Shown here in pieces: positions 38,101 through 48,678 of a stretch of 64,000 nucleotides of DNA. A model generated the notes under the pieces. That model made no database searches, was not told the origin of the DNA, and was given only the letters and a program-made list of their open reading frames with translations. A program made the translations under genes and the position numbers. This DNA is from Hydractinia symbiolongicarpus (Eukaryota; Cnidaria; Hydrozoa; Anthoathecata; Hydractiniidae), in NCBI RefSeq assembly GCF_029227915.1, contig NC_079884.1:24676001-24740000 (forward strand). The letters are read 5' to 3'. Numbering within the stretch: the first letter of the stretch is position 1; every line of letters begins with the position of its first letter.

Positions 38101-38535
38101 GATGTTGAGACACGTTTTGGTACGAGTGCCTATAGCAAGGATGACAACAGACCTCTCCCCATCGGCAAGAACAAAAAAGTGGTAGGTTTAATGAAGGATG
38201 AATTACGCGGAAAGGTCATGACCGAATTCATCACACTGAGAGCCAAGCTGTATGCCTATAAGAGTCTCACTAAGGAGGGTGCGGATAGCAAAGCGAAATG
38301 TGTAAAAAAGTGCATCACGAAGAAATCCATCTACCGCTAGAGGATGATGCGCTGCCTAGAGGATGGTGTCGATATATACAAAACCTGGGTCTGTATCCAG
38401 AATAAGGGGCATCAAATCTACACGCAGGAAGTGAATAAACTGGCACTTAATAGGTCAGATGACAAACGGATCGTACAAGCGGATCAGATCACAACGCATG
38501 CAAGGGGTCACTATAGTTTGGCGGCAAATAAATGA
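35175..38535 (+). pseudogene. polB: Protein-primed DNA polymerase B, multiply frameshifted
   Basis: The Polinton replicase, spread over at least eight frame segments (35175-35492, 35485-35814, 35811-36113, 36083-36469, then stops near 36661 and 36820, 36847-37560, 37560-38073, 38060-38340, 38344-38535). Readable landmarks: a zinc-binding HFCMKC segment, exonuclease I IYADFESL (about 36000), exonuclease II FHNLSGYDAHLF (about 36372), exonuclease III with YLTTD (about 37018), polymerase motif A YLDANNLYGWAL (about 37315), motif B AKNDFEKDFYKLMN..VFGK (about 37714), and motif C MDTD, where a frameshift falls inside the catalytic motif (about 38040). The end KGHQIYTQEVNKLALNR..DDKR matches Polinton polymerase tails. 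The gene cannot make a working enzyme. Its last codons overlap the next gene's start. Confidence 0.9.
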
Positions 38536-39355
38536 TAGAAGCATTGTTACTGATAGCTATACTACTCCCATGCGTCTTGATCATCTTGGGTTATCTAAAG
38601 TACAGGCGACTACTATTAATAAATATGTCTGAATTGGTTAAAATTTTCGATGTTGTAGATACACCAGCAGAAGCGCTTGAGAAACGTGAAAACAAGCGTC
38701 AGGCTTTAAAAGATGTACGTAAAGGTAAGGTCCACCTCTTGCCGAAAAAGTGCACCGAAGCTTTCATAGAAAAATCACCGGATGATGTCATCGACAAGGT
38801 GTACTCTGAATACATTCAGCGTGAGATCCAGGAAAAGGGCTCAAAAACTGCAAAGGCACTTTCTACCCACGCGATAAGTATGTATACGAAGGCTATAGGT
38901 AACGTAGTGACCCTCGATAGCCCGAGGCCCTGATACAAGATATCGAAGCTGATCCCATCCTCAAGGAATCTATGGTTGAATTGGGGGTTCTGGTGTACTC
39001 AGCTTTCGAAAAGTTCCTATCACCCCTGCTTATTGCTGCGCACACGATTAATCACACCCAGCTCTCAACGTACAAGGTGGTTGAAAAGAAGGTTGATGAA
39101 GAGCAAAAAAAAGATTAGCAGCGCGTGTAGTATTATTATCAACCAACAACAAAGTTGCGGCAGGTATGAGACTTGCCGAATGGAACCGCCAACAAGGGAA
39201 GCTTGGAATAGCTCCACGAAAGAAAAAAAACTTTGACATTTAGGGAGTTCATGCGATACTTTGAGAGAGATTTAAACACTCCCGAGGCCATACTCACGGG
39301 GATAAAAGAGATCATGGAGATCCTTGAGGAACAGGGTCTATCCATCTTGATGTAA
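38532..39355 (+). pseudogene. Unknown Polinton protein with optional membrane anchor
   Basis: Two in-frame starts, at 38532 and 38625, each preceded by AATAAA. The first adds a hydrophobic segment (about residues 3-23) followed by KYRR; the second begins a soluble protein (MSELVKIFDVV). A run with a frameshift near 38930 and another near 39225 continues as helical sequence to 39355, including a GMRLAEWNR motif also present in the gene at 63284-63646. No known domain. The first ATG overlaps the polymerase stop (ATGA). Confidence 0.5.
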
Positions 39356-39366
39356 AAAAGAAGTAA

Positions 39367-39393
39367 TTCTTATACGTTTTAAACGTATAAGAA
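39367..39393. promoter_or_regulatory. Perfect palindrome abutting a start codon
   Basis: TTCTTATACGTTT at 39367-39379 is perfectly inverted at 39381-39393, with one central base. The right arm carries TATAAGAAA directly before the ATG at 39394; the left side follows the stop at 39355. It could act both as a 3'-end hairpin and as the next gene's promoter. Confidence 0.5.
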
Positions 39394-39764
39394 ATGAGAA
39401 TTGAACAATAACAAGAAGAGAGAGTTATTACAAAGCCAGTAAAGCATCCGGGGAGAGTCGCACAAGGTCACAAATTGGCGGCATTGATGAAGAAGAGGAA
39501 GGAAGATCTGAAGCAACAAGAGGAAAAAGTAGAATCTACAGTCAAAACCTCTTCTGGGGTGAGTTCTGAATCAAATTCCGTACAGTTGGGCAGTTTATAC
39601 ATTGGTGGAGGCATCATATGTGCTTGCATAGCAGTTGCCGGAGTCTCTACCTCACGTGTAAGCAGCCCGCAGCGTCTCCGCAGCCTGCAGATATCCCACG
39701 TGCACCAGAGCAGCGTCAACCTTCAAAGCCTACAATCCAGCCCGATACCTAGTTTTTTCATAAT
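39394..39764 (+). pseudogene. Small membrane protein with GRVAxGxxLA motif, truncated
   Basis: Counterpart of 63284-63646. Residues GRVAQGHKLAALMKKRKEDL are followed by a hydrophobic segment (YIGGGIICACIAVAGV). A TAA at codon 6 interrupts the start, and the 3' part runs into the palindrome junction at 39765. Function unknown; the basic N-terminal motif followed by one membrane helix is typical of small Polinton proteins. Confidence 0.55.
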
Positions 39765-39925
39765 GATGATGGCCTCTATTTGTACCTCCTGCAACCCGGA
39801 AAAGAGCATGGTAATGAACAAAAACGCGCGACAGACGCTTGGTGGAGCAGGAAAACGTATAGACTCGATCGTATTGTGCTTCTGTCGGTAAAACCGTGTC
39901 TGGGTGTAGGTACTTGGATCTAAGT
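39765..39925 (+). pseudogene. Integrase C-terminal fragment (palindrome left arm)
   Basis: Inverted copy of the end of the integrase at 42905-43834; DGLYLYLLQPGKEHGN and WWSRKTYRLDRIV can be read on the plus strand. No start or catalytic core. Confidence 0.8.
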
Positions 39926-40166
39926 ACCTCTTGGAGAGCATTTTTAACGTCCTTATGTCGTATTATATACTTGCTGGGGACATGTTAAAGAATGGTAAAT
40001 TTCTCGACTCAGCTGGCCATTTCATCAAATTCCTCTGTAGTGGGGACTTGTTCAGTTGATACTTATAGACGTTGTTTTTGTGACCCATAATAGTCACAAA
40101 ATCTCATATATTGCTTATATTATATTGATACCGAACTTACCCTCGAACAACTCACGCGTCTCATCA

Positions 40167-40952
40167 TCAGGTAGGGAAAGTGGTTTCGTAGAGAATTTTC
40201 GGTCCCGAGGGTGCGTCCTTAAATCTACACCAGGCGTGCACAGCGTTGGCATTGTAACATCTCCCTATTACCGTCCCATCAGGATATTGTTTTGTTAAAA
40301 TCGAATCTATGCGCTTGCCCACACGTTTATGATGACAGCGAATCATTAGGTACGGGTGCTTACCCTCTTTTCCGCACTCGTCGGGATCATTTTTCTTAAT
40401 CACACATAAAATGTTGTCATAGGGATCGCGTTGTGGAACATATCTATGCCTTAGTTCAATCATTTCTTTATTTTGATCCTGCAACTCATCCTCCAGCATG
40501 GTTACGGCAATATCTCTTTCCTCGATGGTTTTGCGTTGCTCTTCGACTATCTTACGCTGCTCCCTGACCTCATCCTGCAATTTTTTCACGCCTTTCCCAG
40601 CCAACCACTTCATAAGCTCGACGGCTTTGGGCTTTCTTGATTTGGCAGCAATCTCCAGAGTACCCTCTAATGTGACGAAGACATCATGCGGATTTTTCCC
40701 GCCTCCTAGCATACCATACCGGGGCAGGGTCCCGCCATGCCCTACAATTTCTTCCCTTGTTTTGGTTTCTTTAGCCAGATGTTTAAAATTGCGCCCTATG
40801 TTAGCGATATCCAATAATTTCCCGAGATCAGCACGTTTAAAAATCACTCGTTGTGAGTGCTCATCGAATAAAGTCGCGATGACTCCAGTAGGTACAGCGT
40901 TAAATAAGGTGAGATCCATTTTCTTATAACCTTGGAGCTCAACGAGCATCAT
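40167..40952 (-). pseudogene. BRO-like protein, palindrome left-arm copy
   Basis: A 261-codon open frame, mirror of 41876-42598. The N-terminal part has BRO-N-like features (FDEHSQRVIFKRADLGKLL, KPHDVFVTLEG-type sequence). Then come a coiled coil of reiterated Glu/Gln/Arg and a C-terminal domain with YDNILCVIKKN, YLMIRCHHKRVGK and HAWCRFKD, seen in viral BRO/DUF3627-type proteins. It stays open through the Trp codon where the right-arm copy has a stop. It has no visible Polinton-type promoter at its ATG, and the true start is upstream (coiled-coil segment at 41193-41372). Confidence 0.6.
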
Positions 40953-41192
40953 CGTTAGCCGGACTCAGCCACACCTCAGGAGGAAGCAATAAAGGCCCGG
41001 TTCCGTCAGTAAAACTGTATCTGGCTGGGGGTGGACAGATCTGTCCACCCCTTGGAGATCGGCAACAGCGTTACCAAGCCGCATTTTGTACTTCCCAATA
41101 TCATAAGGATTTTTAGTTTTGCCAAGGGTGATCTTACTAAAACCACCTATTTCATGACGTGAAATGGTCCTAATATTTCATCATATACTGGA

Positions 41193-41372
41193 TCATGGTA
41201 AGAGCCAGCGACGAAACACACAGGATTTTCGGTTGATATATTTTTCTTTCAGATTTAACCTATACAGCTCCCAATTTTTTTCTTCGAGATCTCTTTCCAA
41301 GTCCTCGATTGTTTCCTCCAATTTCTGGATCTCCCCCTCAATCTCCTCTCGTAATTTTTCGATACAAGTCAT
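41193..41372 (-). CDS. Coiled-coil 59-residue frame, left-arm copy
   Basis: Mirror of 41456-41635 and almost identical in sequence. The start context has lost one A compared with the right arm (CTAAATAATG against CTAAATAAATG). Confidence 0.4.
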   Translation of the reverse strand: MTCIEKLREEIEGEIQKLEETIEDLERDLEEKNWELYRLNLKEKYINRKSCVFRRWLLP

Positions 41373-41455
41373 TATTTAGTTTAAAATCAAGGCAAAATGC
41401 TCCAATTTCAGACTCTGTATTGTCATACATTTTGCCTTGATTTTCAACTAAATAA

Positions 41456-41635
41456 ATGACTTGTATCGAAAAATTACGAGAGGAGATTGAGGGGGAGATC
41501 CAGAAATTGGAGGAAACAATTGAGGACTTGGAAAGAGATCTCGAAGAAAAAAATTGGGAGCTGTATAGGTTAAATCTGAAAGAAAAATATATCAACCGAA
41601 AATCCTGTGTGTTTCGTCGCTGGCTCTTACCATGA
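41456..41635 (+). CDS. Coiled-coil 59-residue frame before the BRO-like gene
   Basis: Starts at an AAATAAATG context and encodes a charged coiled coil (LREEIEGEIQKLEETIEDL) ending in TGA at 41633. Downstream in other frames lies a BRO-N remnant (PDTVLLTEPGLYCFLLRC, about 41812-41862). It is either a short gene or the detached N-terminus of the broken BRO gene. Confidence 0.4.
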   Translation: MTCIEKLREEIEGEIQKLEETIEDLERDLEEKNWELYRLNLKEKYINRKSCVFRRWLLP

Positions 41636-41875
41636 TCCAGTATATGATGAAATATTAGGACCATTTCACGTCATGAAATAGGTGGTCTTAGTAAGATCAC
41701 CCTTGGCAAAACTAAAAATCCTTATGACATTGGGAAGTACAAAATGCGGCTTGGTAACGCTGTTGCCGATCTCCAAGGGGTGGACAAATCTGTCCACCCC
41801 CAGCCAGATACAGTTTTACTGACGGAACCGGGCCTTTATTGCTTCCTCCTGAGGTGTGGCTGAGTCCGGCTAACG

Positions 41876-42598
41876 ATGATGCTCGTTGAGCTCCAAGGTT
41901 ATAAGAAAATGGATCTCACCTTATTTAACGCTGTACCTACTGGAGTCATCGCGACTTTATTCGATGAGCACTCACAACGAGTGATTTTTAAACGTGCTGA
42001 TCTCGGGAAATTATTGGATATCGCTAACATAGCGCGCAATTTTAAACATCTGGCTGAAGAAACCAAAACAAGGGAAGAAATTGTAGGGCATGGCGGGACG
42101 CTGCCCCGGTCTGGTATGCTAGGAGGCGGGAAAAAACCGCATGATGTCTTCGTCACATTAGAGGGTGCTCTGGAGATTGCTGCCAAATCAAGAAAGCCCA
42201 AAGACGTCGAGCTTATGAAGTGGTTGGCTGGAAAAGGCGTGGAAAAATTGCAGAATGAGGTCAGGGAGCAGCGTAAGATAGTCGAAGAGCAACGCAAAAC
42301 CATCGAGGAAAGAGATATTGCCGTTACCATGCTGGAGGATGAGTTGCAGGATCAAAATGAAGAAATGATTGAACTAAGGCATAGATATGTTCCACAACGC
42401 GATCCCTATGACAACATTTTATGTGTGATTAAGAAAAATGATCCCGACGAGTGCGGAAAAGAGGGTAAGCACCCGTACCTAATGATTCGCTGTCATCATA
42501 AACGTGTGGGCAAGCGCATAGATTCGATTTTAACAAAACAATATCCTGATGGGACGGTAATAGAGAGATGCTACAATGCCAACGCTGTGCACGCCTAG
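41876..42598 (+). pseudogene. BRO-like protein, palindrome right-arm copy
   Basis: Same protein as 40952-40167 with a TAG replacing the Trp codon of HAWCRF, so the last part of the C-terminal domain is lost; related sequence continues to about 42690. Convergent with the integrase, as in Polinton B. BRO proteins bind DNA and are widespread in insect and other large DNA viruses. The N-terminal BRO half differs from the one in Polinton B. Confidence 0.6.
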
Positions 42599-42727
42599 TG
42601 TAGATTTAAGGACGACACCCTCGGGACCGAAAATTCTCTACGAAACCACTTTCCCTACCTGATGATGAGACGCGTGAGTTGTTCGAGGGAAAGTTCGGTA
42701 TCAATATAATATAAGCAATATATGAGA

Positions 42728-42753
42728 TTTTGTGACTATTGTGGGTCACAAAA
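42728..42753. terminator. Hairpin between convergent genes (right arm)
   Basis: TTTTGTGAC at 42728-42736 pairs with GTCACAAAA at 42745-42753. A C/G-rich palindrome (AGTCCCCACTACGGGGAACT, 42781-42800) follows. Mirrored copies lie in the left arm. Confidence 0.5.
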
Positions 42754-42904
42754 ACAACGTCTATAAGTATCAACTGAACAAGTCCCCACTACGGGGAACT
42801 TGATGAAATGGCCAGCTGAGTCGAGAAATTTACCATTCTTTAACATGTCCCCAGCAAGCATATAATACGACATAAGGACGTTAAAAATGCTCTCCAAGAG
42901 GTAC

Positions 42905-43834
42905 TTAGATCCAAGTACCTACACCCAGACACGGTTTTACTGACAGAAGCACAATACGATCGAGTCTATACGTTTTCCTGCTCCACCAAGCGTCTGTCGC
43001 GCGTTTTTGTTGATTACCATGCTCTTCTCCGGGTTGCAGGAGGTACAAATAGAGGCCATCATCGGGTAAAGGCTTTTCCTCTAGATATTCTTGACTTGAC
43101 ACAAGCGGGACATCATCGAGCTTGATCGCTTTCGAAGATTTCATGCCAATCATCGCTGTCTTGGTGTTTTTCAAACTTTTCGCGATAGTGTACAAGTGTT
43201 TTACCCATGTGGTACCAGTTTCGTCAAAGGCAAGCTCTGGAGCATCTTGAGGTTTAAAGAGACTCTCGGCGAGCACCTTGTTATACGGTCCCACGGACGC
43301 CGTGAAAGTTTGGTGGTATTTTGTAGTTGCCCTCTTGATCTCGACACCTTTGCTTTCTAACACCTTCGTTACATCTGATTTGAACTCACTACCATTGTCA
43401 CATTGAAAAATCTTAGGGTATCGAAGAGGTCCAGCTTTAAAAATGTCCTTAATCATGTCCGCCACTTCGCTGGCATTTTTGGTACGCAGAGGCCTCGCGA
43501 CTTTATACCTCGAAACCTCGTCAATGCCTGTGAGAATGTACTTGTAGGTGCTACCGTAGAGCTTGTCATGCGGCATATACAAGATGTCAAATTTGTGCAT
43601 CTCGTTGGGTGTTGTAATGGTAAAATGGGGATAATCGATCTTTTTTGGACCCCGAATATGCCGGAGCCACAAGAGTTGTCGACTCAGCCAGTGAATAACA
43701 CGCTTCTTAGAGAGACCACTCTGCTTAGAGAGTAGTTTGATCGCCTTTCGACCTGTCCAGAGATGTTCTGGCTGGTAATAGATTTGACTTAGCTTTTCTG
43801 CTTCTTCAGCCGTAACAATATGTGTTTTTGACAT
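42905..43834 (-). pseudogene. Polinton integrase A, catalytic Glu lost
   Basis: 309-codon frame of a retroviral-type DDE integrase, which inserts the element's DNA. Catalytic Asp residues are in MHKFDILYMP and FQCDNGSEF. At the third position Polinton B has AFVENFNK; here it is ASVGPYNK, so Glu is replaced by Gly. The C-terminus diverges after RLDRIV into a short unrelated tail. The start follows GTAATAAAC, as in B. Confidence 0.85.
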
Positions 43835-43859
43835 GTTTATTACATGTCAATAATGTTCC

Positions 43860-44256
43860 TTACATATACTTGTACACCGCGAAACCTAGAAGTGCCAAGG
43901 ATCCTACGATGAACATCAGCTCACCGTCTTGTTACTATTTGCTGGGTGTGTAGAAGTCGCAGAGTTTTGGAGTTTTTCGAGCGTCGCAATATAGTAGTCC
44001 CTCATACCCTCATCAAGCTCTTTCAAACTTTCGCCAGCTTGGCGCTTAAGCTCTCGTTGCTGATTGTACCAATCGATTTTGCTCTGTCTGTCACGTACCC
44101 ACTGTTCTTGAGCACCTTGGAGTTGTTCGATTGCTTTGTCATGCCTCTTACGTTCTGCTTCACCATGCCCCGACAGCTTGGAGAATAGGAAGTTACTTCC
44201 GGAGAATGCCAGGGCGTTAATCAATGCCCCTCCTGCCATTACTGCTAACTTGCCAT
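43860..44256 (-). pseudogene. Small virion-type membrane protein A
   Basis: Counterpart of 59405-59795. LINALAFSGSNFLFSKLSG and the EERKRHDKAIEQLQ-type helix are conserved, and a C-terminal membrane helix (VGSLALLGFAVYKYM) lies in another frame. Broken near the start, where TAG and TAA follow ATGGCAAGT, and by a frameshift near 43965. This family lies beside the capsid gene in both elements; its exact role is unknown. Confidence 0.65.
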
Positions 44257-44263
44257 TGTTTAT

Positions 44264-45532
44264 TTAATACTCTATGCTATGGAACCGCCCGTCCAGAATG
44301 TTCAACTGCACGTCTTGCAACAAGTACACGTAGCAGCGTATATCCCCAGTTCCGTCAGCCTTCTTGGTCATGTGGAGAGTGATGCCATCTGACAATCTCT
44401 TTTGAGGTCTCCCGCTACCATGTAGGGTATGGTCAGGTGATGCTCTGAAGTCGATGAATAGCGCGTATCTTTCCGTGAAAAACTGACCGATCGTCACTTC
44501 GCTATCGTGGCTCCCAAAGGGTTTAACGACTTGTTCGAGATCTTTCGGTAGCATGACGTGGCTATACAGTTCGTTAGGCCCACCCTCGACAGTCATCGAG
44601 ATTTTCTCAATCTTTGGATTGTAGAAGACCTCGTTGACTGCACTGTAGGCCTTCACTTTTCCAGGGTCTACGAACAACAGTAAAACACCTTTAAAAGACA
44701 TGGCAGGAGTATCGATCTGAAGGTTGTAGCTCGTATCAGACTTTTTCATTGTCACAACCTTGTTGCGAAGTATCCTTTCATAGGGCAGGGCCAGCCTCGA
44801 GTATTGTGACATCATAGCACTCGCGAGACCCTCGTTTGTCACTTTATCAAACTCCAAGCAAATGTTGGTGATATTGTAAACACCATCAGCTGGTTTAGCT
44901 GGGGTAGACCCTGAAGGAGCCGTGCCACCATCTTTGATCACATCGCTGTGCTGTGCGAAGTGCAGTACGAATTGCAGTCTATCATATAGTCCTGCCTGGT
45001 AGAAAGGCAGGTCTCGTGTCAATTCAAACATCTTCCCCAGCGGGATAGCAAAAGTATTGCCATACGCCGCCACGATCGCTTTTTCTTCATCATTTCCAAC
45101 ATGGTCACTAGCTTTGACTTGCAGAGCTCTGATTGTGCCGTCATTGGGGTTGATACCTTCTAGAATTAGATTGTTTTCGAGTTCAAACTTGGGGAGCCAC
45201 AAGTCCTTATACATAGCGAGGACATTAAAATCGCTGATGTTTTGCATTTCGTGACCATTCAACGAGATCCGAAGGTTCTGCACCAGGGCCTTGCCGATAT
45301 TCGAAGCGATCGTGCGTTTCGTTTTGGTGCCAGTAAGCTCCAAGTCAAAGAGGAGCTTAAGAGAGCCCGGGAAAATTACATCATCTTTACCCAAATTGGG
45401 TACGTCTATGTATAAGTCTTCGTTTTAGTTGATCGTACTGGGGTTGTGGGAGACTTTAACACGCTGTTTCTTCCCCTTCATTGCCAACATGGTCTTGATT
45501 TCCTTATGCGGATTAAGTTTGCTTCCATACAT
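44264..45532 (-). pseudogene. Major capsid-type protein A, one nonsense codon
   Basis: About 422 codons from the ATG at 45532, interrupted only by TAA at 45425-45427 (codon 36, where B has Gln). Length, position and strand next to the integrase fit the double-jelly-roll major capsid protein of Polintons; the call rests on context and size because I cannot compare folds. Conserved blocks between A and B: VPNLGKDDVIFPGSLKLLFD, NLILEGINPNDGTIRALQ, LYDRLQFVLHF, SFKGVLLLFVDPGK and LHGSGRP. The last 376 codons are fully open. It is divergent from the coiled-coil gene with a 31-bp spacer. Confidence 0.65.
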
Positions 45533-45563
45533 ATTTACTTATAGGTTGTAGAGGGTTGAATAA

Positions 45564-46819
45564 ATGCCGATTAATCCAATATACGAAAGAGATGATTTTA
45601 CGCCAGAGGAAGGCATTCTAGACGAGGCTGAGGAGTTTAGTAACGAGATCCGTCGACCCGAAGATGGGTCCACCCCAACACCAGAAGAGCAGGGTCAATC
45701 GCCTAGCGGAGATATCACGACCTACGCAAGAGGAGAGTTGCTCAAATCGAAGGTAGACGATCTTTATGATCTCCTAAGTGAAGAGCTACGGCAGCCAATC
45801 GCGAAAATGTACGACAAATTTGAAGCACGAGGAAACCAGCTCCTTTTCGATGGTGTGGAGCTTACGAAAAAGAATTGTGAGCTGAGGAAAGGCTAGGCGC
45901 GAGGCGATTGCGAGACATGAGGTTTACCGACTATACTACTCCACACAAAGGTAGTAAGACGATGGCTCAGAGGCTCCTTAACGAATCGAATAATGTTAAT
46001 GAAAAGGCTGAAGACATCGAAATATTGCCGCTACTCGAGAACGTGCTCGATGACACGGATAGCCTAATCGAAGATACTTCCTTTGGTGGGCATATCACAG
46101 AGCGTGAAAGAAGAGGGCTAAACCGCGATCTTCAAACGTTATGTGGTAACCTCAAGCACTTGAAAGGTAAGATGATCTTCTATGATAGTGAAATCGACAA
46201 AGCAGAAGCCAAGGTGAAAGAGCTAGAGAGCAAAAAGGCCACACCTGGAGCATCTGAGGAGCAGTTAGCTATCTGGGACAGGGATATAGCCAAGGCCAAG
46301 GAAGATCTAGAACGACTACGTGATCAAAAAGAGGCTACTGCAAAAGCGCACGGTTTACTATCATCCGACACTCAGAGCCAGCTGCTACACATCAAAGAAA
46401 CATTGGTGAAGATCGCAGGGGATGATAAAACTTTGGCTGAAAAACTCAGGATCCTGTTCAAAGAGCAGGGCATTACTATAACAAGCATCGTCTCGGCTAT
46501 TGGTCTCCTGATTTCAACCATCGTGCTCGCCGTTACGGGAGGTGCTGCTAGAGGAGGTAATGCTGGAGGAAGTACAGGTGGGAAAGATTTTGTACGGAAA
46601 CAGCTTGAAAGACTCGGACGATTCTTGAAATACTTGGCAGGTAAGATTGGCTCAGCCTTACCAGGAAATATTGGTAGTGTTGTATCGTTCTTTTTCAGAG
46701 TAGCAGCGAGAGTTGTTGAATTCGCGGCAAAGCATTTGTACATGGCCATGGCTGGTGCTGTGGGTATTGTTGTTGCGTATGTAGGTAGCAGGAGAAGTAA
46801 GGGTGGAAAGAATCGATGA
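45564..46819 (+). pseudogene. Coiled-coil/membrane virion-type protein A, frameshifted
   Basis: Frames 45564-45896 and 45908-46819. An acidic N-terminus (MPINPIYE), a central coiled coil (residues about 200-290) and a C-terminal membrane-active part, with a hydrophobic helix (VSAIGLLISTIVLAV), a Gly-rich turn, an amphipathic LGRFLKYLAGKIGSALPG segment and a second hydrophobic end. Starts at GAATAAATG. The orthologue in B is 56797-58080. The role could be membrane interaction of the particle; this is inference. Confidence 0.6.
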
Positions 46820-46821
46820 GA

Positions 46822-46849
46822 GTCTAATATGTTGATAAACACATTAGAC
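46822..46849. terminator. Hairpin between convergent genes
   Basis: GTCTAATATGT pairs with ACACATTAGAC (one mismatch) around a 6-base loop, directly between the stops of the two convergent genes. Confidence 0.6.
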
Positions 46850-48008
46850 CTATTTCTTCATCCAGATGTATACGAGTATCAGTCCTACTCCCAACGTGAT
46901 AACGGTAGCCTTGGTATCCTCGTGCTGACTTGCATCGACTCCCGGCGCAGTGTGCGACTCTGATAGAGGGAAGGTGCCACCCTCCTCTTTAATTTCTTGC
47001 CTTGAGGAGGCGGCATGGCATGCCGGATATCGGGTTTGGCAACATCTTGGACATTAATCGTGGGGTTAATACCAATGGAAAAGTACTCCTTACTGATGAG
47101 TATCTTGTTCGTAAATTTCATGACACTCCCGATATGAAGGCTCATGTTGCTGGGTATCATGCATACTCCATGCGCCACCCAGAAATCGACCTTTGTAGGT
47201 GCATACTTGAGCACATTTTGAAATCGCCTTATTTCCTCACCCGTGTCACTAGGTCGGAGGATCAGATCCTCAAAAGTCGTCAAGTAGAGGCGCTGCGCAT
47301 CGATCGAACTACCATGATAACCGATGATATTGGACCTTGCGTTAGCCTGGCTCTGAAGTATAAGATAAGCGTAAAATCTTACGCTTTGGGAAAGCTTCTC
47401 TATACCTATACGAGTGAGACCATGAGAGGTTTCGAGAATCCATCGACTCCATGAATCTTCATCGAAATAACTAGACCCACTGCCAGGATAGTCTTTACGA
47501 ATAGCTTGCCAGCTACTGAACAACGTCTCGTTCCTCCACTTGCTCTCGCTGTCGCTTACCCCAAATTCATGTGCTAATTGCTGGAACTTCTGCCTATTGA
47601 ATGGGTTGTGGAGGCGTCGAAACCTATCGGAACCTGGTAGAGAAATGTCGACATCTTGAAGGATTACGAATCTGGAAGTACACGTGGAAGTGGTAAACGG
47701 AGCGAACCAGGGGTAAGGATGTGGTCAGATGTTGCATAGAAATGCCACAAGCAGATGTTGCGCAATAGGTGGCAAAATTGAGCTGAGTGGACCAGAGGCT
47801 GAAGGGGTGGCTTTGCCAGGTATTCAGCACTGCACCGAAAATGGAATTCGTAGTCGACAAAGATGTTGGGGAATTTCACCTTGAATGAGGACCCCTTCGC
47901 GTCAATAACGATGTCCTGCGTTGAAAGGTCATCTCCCTTAAGTCTGTCGAGATATCTCCCATGTCTATGGACATACTTTGCCTTTGGGTTATACGAGCAA
48001 ATGCTCAT
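46850..48008 (-). pseudogene. Structural-type Polinton protein A (about 380 residues), three frames
   Basis: Orthologue of the intact gene at 55517-56701. Segments lie at 48008-47664, 47860-47624 and 47523-46885, with the last residues in yet another frame to TAG at 46850. Shared blocks: MSICSYNPKAKY, LNFATYCATSACGIS, FHVYFQIR, GLTRIGIEKLSQSVR, MIPSNMSLHIG and a C-terminal membrane helix. Likely a virion component, but no known domain is visible. Confidence 0.65.
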
Positions 48009-48024
48009 CTTTTCTTAAAGAAAC
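48009..48024. promoter_or_regulatory. 16-bp bidirectional start spacer, Polinton A
   Basis: The start codons of the two divergent genes (48008 minus, 48025 plus) are separated only by CTTTTCTTAAAGAAAC, which contains the palindrome TTTCTTAAAGAAA. The same 16-bp spacing occurs in Polinton B. Confidence 0.55.
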
Positions 48025-48678
48025 ATGAAGCAACTCTACGTCATAGATACAGATAAACCTACGATATTCGAGGACTATCTAGGGCAGGACACGAGGATCG
48101 CTCTGAAGGCGATCAGTATCCGCCCTACATGGTTGAATCTCTACCAAGACTGCGAGTTTACCATCCATAACGTAGGGCCTGATCAAAGAGTTACTCGAAT
48201 TGAAATAATGAATGGGTTGTACAAGATCGAGGATTTAGCGAGTATCGTCAACAGTCAAGCAGAGGACAAGATTAAGCTGTTTGTTCTGAAAAATGGACTC
48301 TGCAGACTCCGTGTTAATGACGGATACACGGTGGTGATTCATCGACAACTGCAAGAGCTCTTGGACCTACACTACGATCCCAGTAAAAATACTATATGAA
48401 GGGTGACTACGATTCATTCTACAAGACCGACGTCTACCAGCGGCTGAAACTTGTTTGCCTCCAATTAGATGAAGATGAGTGCCTCTTGTATGGTAAAAAA
48501 TTCAAGATTCTTGCCATGCTTCCCGCCAAAGAGATAAACTGGGGAGACATTCTTACGTGGAGTTTCGATAACTCTGTTTACCTTCCTTTGAAAGGCTTCA
48601 CGGATCGTCTCGAGTTCATGTTGACAGACGAGTATCACCACGATAATTGGAATTACCATGCATTTGCTCATAGAATAA
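48025..48678 (+). pseudogene. Structural-type Polinton protein A (about 230 residues)
   Basis: Orthologue of 54799-55500. MKQLYVIDTDKPTIFEDYLG, LGQDTRIALKAISIRPTW and LPLKGFTDRLEFMLTDEYHH are conserved. A frameshift after codon 124 (48396) and another indel after DEYHH throw the frame into the following gene, so an open frame runs on to 49190. In the original register it ends at TAA 48676-48678, directly followed by the next ATG. The family is shared by Polintons and may be a minor capsid (penton-type) protein, judged only from size and position. Confidence 0.55.

Larger units (their letters stand above)
39765..43063. repeat. Large palindrome, arms of about 1.65 kb
   Basis: 39765-41413 is the inverse of 41415-43063, with few substitutions and small indels. 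The centre lies at about 41414 with roughly 28 unmatched bases. The left arm duplicates the integrase 3' end, the intergenic hairpins and the BRO-like gene of the right arm. The outer breakpoint is at GATGATGGCC on both sides. The arm replaces the genes that Polinton B has here (packaging ATPase and two small genes). Confidence 0.9.
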
